Part shown: positions 27,230-36,624 of the stretch, in pieces | How positions within the stretch are numbered: the stretch's first letter is position 1 | Layout: the number at the start of each line of letters is the position of its first letter | Assembly (NCBI GenBank): GCA_963789495.1 | Contig: CAWBLP010000004.1 | Coordinates: 310,001 to 374,000 of the forward strand | Origin: CAWBLP01 sp963789495 | GTDB lineage: Bacteria; Pseudomonadota; Alphaproteobacteria; Acetobacterales; Acetobacteraceae | Reading direction: 5' to 3' | Length of the DNA stretch: 64,000 nucleotides | The notes under the pieces: generated by a model | Seen by the model: only the letters and a program-made list of their open reading frames with translations | Told to the model about the DNA's origin: nothing | Databases searched by the model: none | Made by a program: the position numbers and the translations under genes

Positions 27230-27258
27230 TTGCTGTCGACTGGACCAACTGATATAAC
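27230..27258 (+). promoter_or_regulatory. Candidate promoter of the transposase gene
   Basis: TTGCTG (27230-27235), a 17-base spacer and TATAAC (27253-27258), about 32 bases before the transposase ATG. It is divergent from the XRE promoter and contains the second copy of GATATAACT. Confidence 0.45.
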
Positions 27259-27290
27259 TGGCCTAAACAGATTAAGTTGAGGTTTCGGCG

Positions 27291-28244
27291 ATGGCGCAGC
27301 ACTTCCTCCTTTCCGCGAAAGCCCGCTCTCTGAGCCTTGGCGGTATCGCGCGAATGAGTGATGACGAAGCGCACGCGACTTTCGTGGCGATCCGGTTCGC
27401 AGACAACGGCGGTGCGGCATTCTGCCCGCGGTGCGAGTGCACTACGGTCTACACCTATTCGGCTCGGCGCATCTGGAAGTGCAAGGCTTGCGCGCACCAG
27501 TTCAGTGTGACGAGCGGGACCATCTTCGCCAGCCGCAAGCTGCCGATCCGCGACTATTTGCTGGCCGCCGCCATTTTCGTGAACGCGGTGAAGGGGATTT
27601 CGGCCCTACAGCTCGGCCGCGATCTGGACGTGCAATACAAAACCGCTTTTGTCCTGGCGCACAAAATCCGTGAGGCGATCGGCTCCAGCCAGAGCGATGG
27701 TGAGCTGTCCGGCACAGTAGAGGTGGACGGCATGTATGCCGGCGGTCACTCCAAGCCTGCCAACGAGATCGCGGACCGCAAGGATCGCCGGCTGGCTGAA
27801 AACCAGACCGGCAAGCGCCAAGTCGTGGTTGTGGCACGCGAGCGCGGCGGCCGGACGCTGCCGATTGTGGTAGCCAAGGAAAGCGACGCGCTGCCGTTCA
27901 TCCGCGCGCACGTCCAGCCCGGCACCACGGTACATGCGGATGAGGCCGGCCACTGGGACCGGCTACATGCCTACTACGATACGATGCGGATCAACCATTC
28001 GGTCGCCTACAGCCTGGACGGCGCATGCACCAATCAGGCGGAGTCCTTCTTCGCTCGGCTGCGTCGGGCTGAGATGGGCCAGCACCACCACATCAGCGGC
28101 AAGTACCTCCTGGCCTACGCCCGCGAGATGGCTTGGCGCGAGGATACCCGTCAGCAGCCGAACGGGACGCTGCATGAACTGGCCACCGGCGCGGCGCTGG
28201 CGCATCCGGTTAGCCGGATGTGGGCCGGGTACTGGCAGCAATAG
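27291..28244 (+). CDS. IS1595-family (ISXO2-like) transposase
   Basis: A 317-residue DDE-type transposase. The N-terminal zinc ribbon CPRCECTTVYTYSARRIWKC plus KAC is followed by HTH-like KGISALQLGRDLDVQYKTAF. The ISXO2 catalytic domain includes VEVDGMYAGGHSK (first Asp), TTVHADEAGHWD (second acid) and a Asn/His/Glu-type third site around CTNQAESFFARLRR. It is apparently full length. I could not define terminal inverted repeats or a target duplication, so the element boundaries are not given. Confidence 0.85.
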   Translation: MAQHFLLSAKARSLSLGGIARMSDDEAHATFVAIRFADNGGAAFCPRCECTTVYTYSARRIWKCKACAHQFSVTSGTIFASRKLPIRDYLLAAAIFVNAVKGISALQLGRDLDVQYKTAFVLAHKIREAIGSSQSDGELSGTVEVDGMYAGGHSKPANEIADRKDRRLAENQTGKRQVVVVARERGGRTLPIVVAKESDALPFIRAHVQPGTTVHADEAGHWDRLHAYYDTMRINHSVAYSLDGACTNQAESFFARLRRAEMGQHHHISGKYLLAYAREMAWREDTRQQPNGTLHELATGAALAHPVSRMWAGYWQQ

Positions 28245-28245
28245 G

Positions 28246-28443
28246 TTAATTGCTTGCCCAAGAGGTTGCAGCAAGCAAATTCAGAGGGGCCATTGCCTCC
28301 GGCTCCTTCGAGGCGCATGCAGCCGTGACCAAGCCTCTTACCGGCTCACATTGGTAGCGGTACACGACGTTGGCGTCGGTCATTTCCGCGCGGACAGGCA
28401 TGACCGTGCTCGTCTTCTCGGCGATGTCGCGATCTTCTGTCAT
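28246..28443 (-). CDS. Small hypothetical protein coupled to the Ntn-hydrolase-like gene
   Basis: A 65-residue frame whose ATG overlaps the stop of the upstream gene (ATGA) and has GAGGA as ribosome-binding site, which supports real translation. The sequence (TEDRDIAEKTSTVMPVRAEM) has no known domain. Its end is two bases from the convergent transposase stop. An inverted repeat TTGCTTGC/GCAAGCAA (about 28251-28279) near its 3' end may act as terminator for either gene. Confidence 0.45.
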   Translation of the reverse strand: MTEDRDIAEKTSTVMPVRAEMTDANVVYRYQCEPVRGLVTAACASKEPEAMAPLNLLAATSWASN

Positions 28444-29151
28444 GGGACAATCCTCGGGTTGAGGGATTCATCGAAGTAGTGTTTGCGCCGCACCCACTTG
28501 AACCCCTCATGCTTGGTGATTGCAGCGCTTTCCACGGGACCACCGACTGTGGCGGCGCCGTACTTGAACCGAGTGAATGTGGCGGTTGTTTGAACGAGAA
28601 ACTCGCCGAAATCAATTGCATCTTGGATTGGCATCGGCGCCGATAGAAGCGGAATAGCCATTTCCGCTTCTATCGCAGCCACAGCGGACCCAACCATAGG
28701 CTGCGGGACGCCGCCTTTCAGCAGCGCATCGGTAAGCTTTTGGCCGTGACCAAGAACGAGCCGGCTGAAGACTTCCGGATCGCCACCAGCGTACACTCTG
28801 GTTTCACCTTGCCCGAACAGGAGGCGTGGTGGATCGCAGTTACCGTCATTGATCTCGATCAGCCACACTTCGCTGAGCTGCGCATTTGAGGAGTATCCCG
28901 CCACCACAAACCCAAGTTGCGTCCCCGGTGCCGCAGCGACATTGAGCGCGACGAAATTTTCGTCGTAGAGAAACTGGCGCGCCTTGTTCGCTACGTCCTC
29001 GATCGTGAAGTTCTCGGAATCAATTTGCCAGTTCAGGAAGTTCTTATCCTCACCCGCGAACCTGCGGCGAAGGTCCTTCGCCAAGGTGGAGATGGAGGAA
29101 GAGCCGATGCTGCCCATTCCATACGTCATACCACCAATAGGTAAACCCTTC
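28440..29151 (-). pseudogene. Ntn-hydrolase/proteasome-like protein, 5' end removed by IS21
   Basis: The open frame begins abruptly at the IS21 end and reads KGLPIGGMTYGMGSIGSSSI, followed by an alpha/beta body with LGFVVAGYSSNAQLSEVWLI and RVYAGGDPEVFSRLVLGHGQ. This order (a glycine-rich YGxGSIG turn, then LGFxVAGY and EVW) resembles bacterial proteasome-type Ntn-hydrolase proteins whose missing N-terminus would carry the catalytic residue and its Asp/Lys partners. A start at ATG 29129 is possible but would omit the core's first strands. The family call is moderate and the truncation is well supported by the adjoining IS end at 29152. Confidence 0.5.
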
Positions 29152-29240
29152 TGTTGATTTCCGCTGAGATGTGACCCGGGTTTTCCACCGAGAACTGACC
29201 CGCCTTGTGCGTGTGTTTCTCGGCTAGAGAACGGGTCAGG

Positions 29241-30017
29241 TCATGGCTTTTTCCTCTCGGCTTTGGTGGTTGCGGCACTGGCCTTGAACCGGAAGCTGTC
29301 GTTGCCGGTTTCGAGGATATGGCAGTGATGGGTGAGGCGATCGAGCAAGGCGGTTGTCATCTTGGCGTCACCGAACACCCCGGCCCACTCGCTGAAGCTC
29401 AGATTGGTGGTGATGACGGCGCTGGTGCGCTCGTAGAGCTTGCTGAGCAGGTGGAACAGCAAGGCACCGCCGGAGGCGCTGAACGGCAGATATCCGAGTT
29501 CGTCCAGGATCACGAGGTCTAACCGGACCAGCCGCTCGGCAATCTGGCCTGCTTTGCCCTGGGCCTTCTCCTGTTCCAGCGCATTGACAAGTTCGACGGT
29601 GGAGAAGAACCGGACCTTCTTGCGGTGATGCTCGACGGCTTGGACACCGAGCGCCGTGGCGACATGGGTCTTGCCTGTCCCTGGGCCGCCGATGAGGACA
29701 ACGTTGTAGGCGCCGTCCATGAACTCACAGCGATGAAGCTGCCGGACCAGTGCCTCGTTGATCTCGCTGGCGACGAAGTTGAACCCGGCGAGGTCCTTGT
29801 AGGTCGGGAACCGGGCGGCCTTGAGCTGGTAGGCGATGGAGCGGACTTCGCGCTCGGCGGTTTCGGCCTTCAGCAATTGGGACAGGATGGGCACCGTGGC
29901 GTCGAAGGCCGGCGCCCCCTGCTCCATCAGCTCGCCGACGGCCTGCGCCATCCCGAACATCTTCAGGCCACGCAGCATGATCACGATAGCGGCGCTGGCG
30001 GGATCATGCCGCATCAT
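29241..30017 (-). CDS. istB: IS21-family transposition helper ATPase IstB
   Basis: A 258-residue AAA+ protein with Walker A GGPGTGKTH, Walker B LVILDELGYLPFS, sensor motif AVITTNLSFSEW and the C-terminal HHCHILETGNDSFRFK typical of IstB. It assists IstA by binding target DNA as an ATP-dependent oligomer. The ATG at 30017 overlaps the istA end, the normal arrangement in IS21. It appears intact, but without a functional istA it could only act in trans on another copy. Confidence 0.9.
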   Translation of the reverse strand: MMRHDPASAAIVIMLRGLKMFGMAQAVGELMEQGAPAFDATVPILSQLLKAETAEREVRSIAYQLKAARFPTYKDLAGFNFVASEINEALVRQLHRCEFMDGAYNVVLIGGPGTGKTHVATALGVQAVEHHRKKVRFFSTVELVNALEQEKAQGKAGQIAERLVRLDLVILDELGYLPFSASGGALLFHLLSKLYERTSAVITTNLSFSEWAGVFGDAKMTTALLDRLTHHCHILETGNDSFRFKASAATTKAERKKP

Positions 30018-30664
30018 GCGCCTCCCGCTTGTCGGGCCCGCTCCGAAGCGCGTCATAGCGTTCGACGTCGGCCTTTGGTTCCCGGCTCAGGGTCAAAGCC
30101 TGGGGTGCGTTGACGGCAGCAGCCGTTGTCTTGCCGTCGACCAGCCTGTGCAGAATATTCAGGATATGGGTCTTGGTCGGCAGCCCACCTTCCAAAGCCA
30201 ACTCGACGGCGCACAGCACGGCCTCCTCGTCATGCTGGAGAACCAGGGCCAGAATTTCCACCATTTCCCGGTCGCCGCCAGGCCGCTTGAGCAGACTGCC
30301 CTGCAGACGCTTGAAAGCCTCGGGCAAGTCGGCGAACGGCGCGCCGTTGCGCAGAGCGCCCGGCTTGCGCTGGATCACCGCCAGATAGTGGCGCCAGTCG
30401 TACACCGTCCGTCCCGGCAGATGATGCGACCGCTCGATGATCCGCGGATGCTCGCAGAGGATCAGCCCCTCCGCCGCCACGACGATCCGTTGCGGATAGA
30501 TCCGCACGCTGACCGGCCGGTTGGCGAAGGCGAGGGGCGTGGCGGCGGCACGCTGTAGCGGTTGCGTTCCAGGTGAACCAGACAGGTCGGCGACACGCGC
30601 TTGGTGTGCTCGACGAAGCCGTCGAAGGGAGGCGGCAACGCCATCAGGGTGTGGGTCAGGCGTC
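30004..30664 (-). pseudogene. istA: IS21 transposase IstA, C-terminal fragment
   Basis: About 215 C-terminal residues of IstA in two frames. The first (LPPPFDGFVEHTKRVSPTCL up to NRYSVP) is followed one missing base later by LAFANRPVSVRIYPQRIVVA and then an intact tail (YDWRHYLAVIQRKPGALRNG) to the stop at 30004. The HTH and the DDE catalytic core are absent. This break near 30550 is a one-base deletion, unlike the one-base insertions elsewhere in the window. Confidence 0.75.
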
Positions 30665-31008
30665 GGCGGATGCGGCCACGCGGGCGGGGTGGCGGCCACC
30701 AGGCAGAGGCGGGGGACGATGCGGGACTGGTGCAGGAGGGGAGAGGGTGGCGACCAGGCGGGGGCGGCGGACGATGCGGGACTGGTGCAGGAGCGAGAGG
30801 GTGGTGGCGGGGGTAGTGCCCATGGTCGTGGTGGTCGCTCGGTTGTTCCGGACATGTTCTGGTTTCGACGGTCGGCGTAAGCAACCCATGGCGGTGCCTT
30901 CCCGGCGCGGGCAGCCGCGCCCGCATATCGTGGTGATTTCGTATATTTCGTGATTGACGCCACGCCCAGCCCCGGCGTATCGATGGCGTCTGCACCGGAG
31001 CTGCATCC
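30665..31008. repeat. Repeat-bearing spacer between IS21 remnant and the STAND gene
   Basis: No gene. A 24-bp direct repeat (GACGATGCGGGACTGGTGCA plus GGAG) occurs at 30715 and 30770. Its CTGGTGCA core resembles the core of the 84-bp array at 25 kb. The last 100 bp (AT-richer, about 30930-30960) probably hold the promoter of the STAND gene; GGAG lies eight bases before its ATG. Confidence 0.55.
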
Positions 31009-34000
31009 ATGCCCTCCGCCCCGCTTCCTCGCACCGTCGTCGAACGCCAGATCGCCACCCTGCGCGACAACCTGACCGGCGGCGACCTTCGGCACCTGAC
31101 CGCGCTGGTGAAGCTGATCGGTGCGGACCGTCGCATCCAACTCGATGCCGTGCTCGCCACGCTCTATCCCGAGCAGCCCAAGGACTCGGCACAGACCGCG
31201 CTCCGCCAGTTGCGCGCCCGGCTCGGCAAAGTCGCCAAAAATGCCGGGCTCCGCTTCACCCTGGAATCAGACGGCCAGACCCGCGCCGCGCCCGATCGGC
31301 GCTGGTGCTGGTTCACCGGGGAGGACGGCGCGGCAGATGCGACCGCCCGAACGATGGCAAGCGAAACACGCGACGTGGTGCGCAGCCCGCAGGACGCGGT
31401 ACGCCTCGTCCGCTACTTCGTCTCCTATGCGCATGACGACGTCAGCCTCAAGGACGAGTTGCTGAAGCGCCTGCATCAAAGATTTCGAGTCAGCCGCCGC
31501 CTATCGGTTCGAGCGTTGGCAGGATGGCGATATTCCGCTGGGCGCGCATTGGCACAAGGAAATCCTGGCCGCGATCGAAGTCTGCGATTTTGGCCTGCTG
31601 CTGCTCAGCCCGGCTTTCTTCGCCAGTACCTTCATTCGCAAGCACGAACTACCGCCGTTTGTCGGCACGGATTCGGCGCCGGGCAAGCACATGGCGCCGA
31701 TCATGCTGAAGGTCTTCTCGCTCGACGGCAGCCTCAATCTGCGCGGCGTGCAGGCGCACCAGATCTTTCGCGACGCACAAGACCGCGCGTTCGAGCAGCG
31801 GACGACCGATCGCACCCGCAACGCCTTTGCCAACCATCTGTTTGCCAAGATCGTTCGCATGCTCGGGGGCAAGCCCGTCGCAGTGCCGGCAGAACCGGAC
31901 GCGGCGCCTGTCCTGGGTGAGGATGCGGAGCAATGGCTGCGCGACGGGTTTGCCCGGCATCTGGCGGACATCGGTTACACGAGGCTCGATGCACGTCTCA
32001 CGACTGCGAAGAAACTTGGCGATGACCTCGCGGGGGATGAGCGGGAAGATGCGCTGGACTTCCTCGACCAGTGGAGGCGCGATCCGAACGGCCAGCCTTG
32101 TTGTGCCCTGTTGGGTGAGACCGGCATGGGCAAGACCACCACTTGCAAGGCCTTCGCCCATTTCCTGTTGGATGCTCGCCTGTCGGATCGGACCGTTCCG
32201 TTGCCGATCTACCTTGACCTGCGCCTGCTGGGAGAGGATGCGAAGTCGCTGCCTCGTCTCGACACCATCGTCGACGCGGTGTTGCAACGAAGTTGGCAAG
32301 GTGGACGGACCGAGTCGCCGCCGAGCTTCGCGGAAGTGCAGCGGCTGGTCCGTGAGGAAGGTGCGATGATCATCTTCGACGGGCTGGACGAGGTGCTGGT
32401 GCATCTGCCGCAGCGCGCTGGCCAGCAATTCAGTCGCGAACTGCTGAGCATCCTGCCCCCCGCCTTCTGGCCACGTCGCCGCAAGCCCGACATGCCGGGC
32501 CGGCCCGGCCGCATCCTGTTGAGCTGCCGCACGCATTATTTCCGATCCGTGCGCGATCAGCAGACGCATCTGACCGCGGAGGATCGCGACGACGTACGCG
32601 ACAGTGACTACCGGGTGTTCGAGCTTCTACCACTGACCGATGTGCAGGTGCGGACATACCTCTCCGCCAGTCTGCCGGAACCGGAGGTGGACCGGGCGCT
32701 GGACACGATCCGAGCCGTACACAATCTGCCGGAGCTGGCGGAGCGTCCCTACACGTTGAGCCTGATTGCTCGGCACCTGCCGCAGATCGAGCGTTGGAAG
32801 ATGGAAGGCAGACGGGTCACCGGGGTCGATCTGTATCGCCACATGGTACTGTCCTGGCTGGAGCGGGATGCCGGCAAGCACGAGTTCGATGGCGAACACA
32901 AGCAGCAGATGATGGAACACGTCGCGGCGCAGCTGTGGCGTGGCGGCAGTCGGACCTGGACGGCGCGCAGGATGGATGACTGGCTCGTGGAGTTTCTGGA
33001 GGCGACGCCCGACGTCGCGCGGCACTATCGCGACAAGCAGCTAGACGTACTGAAGAAGGACCTGCGCACCGCGACCTTCCTGGTGCGGCAGGGCGACGCG
33101 GCGTTTCGTTTCGCGCATACCTCGTTGCAGGAATTCTTCCTGGCGGCCTATCTGCTGCGGGCGTTGCGGGAGGGGCGGCCGGAACGCTGGGAGATGGACC
33201 GGCCGAGCCGGGAGACGCTGGATTTTCTTGGACAGATGCTGCTGGGGGAGGGGTCTCCGGCCCGGTCCGGCGGAGCGGTGAGTGCGGCGGACGGGACCGC
33301 GCTGGCGACGCTGCGGGCGATGCGCGGAAGCTACCGGACGCGGGTCAGTGAACTGGCGTTCGATTACGTGCTGTATGCGTCGTCGCGCGACTATCCCGCC
33401 CCGTCGCCTGCCGGCTTCGTGCTGGACGGCGCCGATCTGCGGGACTGGAAAATCAGCGGTGATCCGGCGGGCGGTGTGGACGTCTCCGCAACGCGGGTGG
33501 AGGGATCGGGGCGGCACGGCAGGGCGGCTCGGGTTGGGTCGCAAGAGGTCGAACCGGCGGGGCGTGGTGCGGCGGCCGGCAAACTGCTGAATTTGCGCGG
33601 GGCGTCGTTCCGCAAGGCGCGGCTACGCGGCACGACATTCCATTACGTCGATCTGGACAGCGCGGATTTTTCCGGCGCCGATCTGCTGCGCGCGGAGCTG
33701 ATCGGTGGCCGCGCCCGCGCCGCACAATTCGGCGGCGCGCAGCTGGTCGGCACGGTGTTTCGCGACCTGGACCTCTCTCAGGCTGTGTTCAATGGCGTGG
33801 TGCCGTATCGGGCGCAGTTCCTGCGCTGCGGCCTGCAGGGGCAGACCGGCCTGCGCGCCGGGTTGCCGGGTGCCCTGTTCGCGCTCTGCGATGGCAGCGA
33901 CGAGGCCCGTCCTGTAGCAAAACAAAAATCCCGCCTCGCTGCGCTCGGCGGTCATGACGACTGGGTGCTGAGCTGCGCCTTCGCACCAGACGGAAAACGC

Positions 34001-35908
34001 ATCGCGTCCGCCTCCTCTGACCAAACCATCCGCATCTGGGATGCCGCATCCGGCGAAAACCTCCTCACCCTCAGCGGGCACTCAGACTCGGTGCGGAGCT
34101 GCGCCTTCGCACCAGACGGAAAACGCATCGCCTCCGCGTCCGATGACCAAACCATCCGCATCTGGGATGCCGCATCCGGCGAAAACCTCCTCACCCTCAA
34201 CGGGCACTCACGCCCGGTGCTGAGCTGCGCCTTCGCACCAGACGGAAAACGCATCGCCTCCGCGTCCGATGACCAAACCATCCGCATCTGGGATGCCGCA
34301 TCCGGCGAAAACCTCCTCACCCTCAACGGACACTCAGGCCCGGTCTTGAGCTGCGCCTTCGCACCAGACGGAAAACGCATCGCCTCCGCGTCCGATGACC
34401 AAACCATCCGCATCTGGGATGCCGCATCCGGCGAAAACCTCCTCACCCTCAACGGGCACTCACGCCCGGTCTGGAGCTGCGCCTTCGCACCAGATGGAAA
34501 ACGCATCGCTTTCGCGTCCGATGACCAAACCATCCGCATCTGGGATGCCGCATCCGGCGAAAACCTCCTCACCCTCAACGGGCACTCACGCCCGGTGCTG
34601 AGCTGCGCCTTCGCACCAGACGGAAAACGCATCGCCTCCGCGTCCGATGACCAAACCATCCGCATCTGGGATGCCGCATCCGGCGAAAACCTCCTCACCC
34701 TCGACGGACACTCAGGCCCGGTCTTGAGCTGCGCCTTCGCACCAGACGGAAAACGCATCGCCTCCGCGTCCGATGACCAAACCATCCGCATCTGGGATGC
34801 CGCATCCGGCGAAAACCTCCTCACCCTCGACGGACACTCAGGCCCGGTCTTGAGCTGCGCCTTCGCACCAGACGGAAAACGCATCGCCTCCGCGTCCGAT
34901 GACCAAACCATCCGCATCTGGGATGCCGCATCCGGCGAAAACCTCCTCACCCTCAACGGGCACTCAGGCCCGGTCTGGAGCTGCGCCTTCGCACCAGACG
35001 GAAAACGCATCGCCTCCGCGTCCGATGACCAAACCATCCGCATCTGGGATGCCGCATCCGGCGAAAACCTCCTCACCCTCGACGGACACTCAGGCCCGGT
35101 CTTGAGCTGCGCCTTCGCACCAGACGGAAAACGCATCGCCTCCGCGTCCGATGACCAAACCATCCGCATCTGGGATGCCGCATCCGGCGAAAACCTCCTC
35201 ACCCTCAACGGGCACTCACGCCCGGTGCTGAGCTGCGCCTTCGCACCAGACGGAAAACGCATCGCCTCCGCGTCCGATGACCAAACCATCCGCATCTGGG
35301 ATGCCGCATCCGGCGAAAACCTCCTCACCCTCGACGGACACTCAGGCCCGGTCTTGAGCTGCGCCTTCGCACCAGACGGAAAACGCATCGCCTCCGCGTC
35401 CGATGACCAAACCATCCGCATCTGGGATGCCGCATCCGGCGAAAACCTCCTCACCCTCAACGGGCACTCAGGCTGGGTGGAGAGCTGCGCCTTCGCACCA
35501 GACGGAAAACGCATCGCCTCCGCGTCCGATGACCAAACCATCCGCATCTGGGATGCCGCATCCGGCGAAAACCTCCTCACCCTCAACGGGCACTCAGGCC
35601 CGGTCTGGAGCTGCGCCTTCGTACCGACGCCTCCCCCCAGCTTTGGCTCTGGAGAAACACGCATCGTATCCGCGTCCTTGGACGGCACCATCCGCATCTG
35701 GGACCCGCGCACCGGCGAGGAAATCGGCCCCCGCATCCACCAGTTCGACGACGGCGCCTTCGCCGCGCTGGCCGCGGACGGCTCGCGCGCCATCCAGGTC
35801 AGTCGCAATGCCTGGCGCCACCTCGGCTGGCTGGTGCCGGACGCAACCGGCGCGCTGACGCGCTACCCGGCGGAGGTGTTTGGCCCGCTGCCTGAAGCCG
35901 CCGGCTGA
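31009..35908 (+). CDS. TIR-NACHT-pentapeptide-WD40 STAND protein (one frameshift in the TIR domain)
   Basis: After frame correction, about 1632 residues. Residues 1 to about 130 form a helical, possibly winged-helix adaptor ending in RRWCWFTGED. A TIR domain spans about 135-265, opening YFVSYAHDD, with candidate catalytic Glu in FIRKHELPPF. A NACHT-type STAND NTPase follows, with Walker A GETGMGKTT near 369, Walker B MIIFDGLDEV near 453 and sensor ILLSCRTHYF. A helical section ends in RFAHTSLQEFFLAAYLL. Pentapeptide-like repeats span about 808-955. Fourteen WD40 repeats from about 980 to 1571 form probably two seven-bladed propellers, followed by a short tail. The first frame leaves the TIR at about 31480; one extra A in 31478-31480 explains it. 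STAND proteins with TIR effectors act in bacterial conflict, where ligand sensing by repeats triggers NAD+ depletion; that role is inferred here. Confidence 0.85.
33947..35720 (+). repeat. 14-copy, 126-bp WD40-encoding tandem array
   Basis: The core CATCCGCATCTGGGATGCC recurs at 34029 and every 126 bases to 35541 (13 copies), with a diverged fourteenth at 35691. Units 2-13 are nearly identical in DNA; most changes cluster in the codons encoding (N/D/S)GHS(x)(x)V(x)SC. Unit 5 also has Ser-to-Phe in IAFASDD. Unit 14 carries an insertion (VPTPPPSFGSGET) and a diverged blade. The near identity at synonymous sites implies recent duplication or ongoing homogenisation. Confidence 0.95.
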
Positions 35909-36077
35909 GCCACCCCGGCCGCATCCGGCCCACGGGCCGGAACCCGCGCCGGCGCAAGCCGTCGCCCGCCTGCTGGCACCGCACCACTCTGCCGCCGCTT
36001 GCCGACGAGTCACCGCACCGCCATCCCACCCTGCCCGACCCGGTGGCAGCCGCCCGCTCGGCGTATACCGGTCCGGA

Positions 36078-36624
36078 TTGGCGCTCCGCGTCAGGCCGGC
36101 TCGACCGGACCATGTCATCGCCCGCCCATGCATCTGGATCACGCTGATCGGCACCGGCTTCGGCGTGGTCCCGTTGCTGGCCGGCGCCGGTTGGGTGCTG
36201 CTGCAACGCACCGCGACCGACACCAGCCCGCCGCCGGTCACGCTGGACGCCTCGCCACTGGGGCCGGGCAACGCGAGGGTCGTGTGGTATCGCGCGCTGA
36301 TCGCCTGTCGCGGCGCCGATTTCCGCCACGCGGTGGCGCTGGCGGAACCGCTGGAGGGCAAGCTGCGCGATTTCCCGCCGCTGGACCGGCTGATCGGCGG
36401 GGCGATGCTGGCGAACGGGTATCCGGAAACTGCGGCGCACCGGCTGCAGCGTTACCAGCGGTCTGATCCGGACAACCGCGCGGTGAATGCGCTGCTGGAG
36501 CTGGCGGATTTCCAGCTGTCGAAGCAAACTCCCGCCGCGCCGCCGCCGGGTCGAGCAACGGTTGGCGGTGTTCGGCTTTCCGGCCGAGCTGGTGGCAGCG
36601 GCCGATCGGGTGGTCAAGCCGTGA
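36078..36624 (+). CDS. Hypothetical single-span membrane protein with TPR-like helices (frameshift near end)
   Basis: Coding-like sequence lies between the STAND gene and aroC. A transmembrane segment WITLIGTGFGVVPLLAGAGW (about 36130-36190) is followed by helical repeats (FRHAVALAEPLEGKLRDFPP, YPETAAHRLQRYQRSDPDNR). The frame then shifts by one at AAA 36526-36528. In the next frame it reads RRRVEQRLAVFGFPAELVAA and stops at 36624; the uncorrected frame runs on into aroC antisense-like sequence. The start codon is uncertain (TTG 36078 is only one option) and no ribosome-binding site is clear. It might accompany the STAND gene but could equally belong to aroC's context. Confidence 0.4.

Larger units (their letters stand above)
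29152..30664 (-). mobile_element. Truncated IS21-family element
   Basis: The right end starts TGTTGATTTCCGCTGAGATG at 29152. It contains two IS21-style repeats, TTTCCGCTGAGATGTGACCCG and TTTCCACCGAGAACTGACCCG-like, a typical multiple-terminal-repeat end. It carries an intact istB and only the C-terminal part of istA. The other terminus is missing; the homology ends at about 30664 in repeat-rich DNA. The copy is non-autonomous because IstA lacks its catalytic core. Confidence 0.75.

Noticed and set aside
33952..35808. 618-codon open frame antisense to the WD40 array
   Set aside because: It is the exact complement of the 126-bp repeats; the period is a multiple of three, so all frames stay open. 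No start signal, and the sense strand encodes recognisable WD40 blades.
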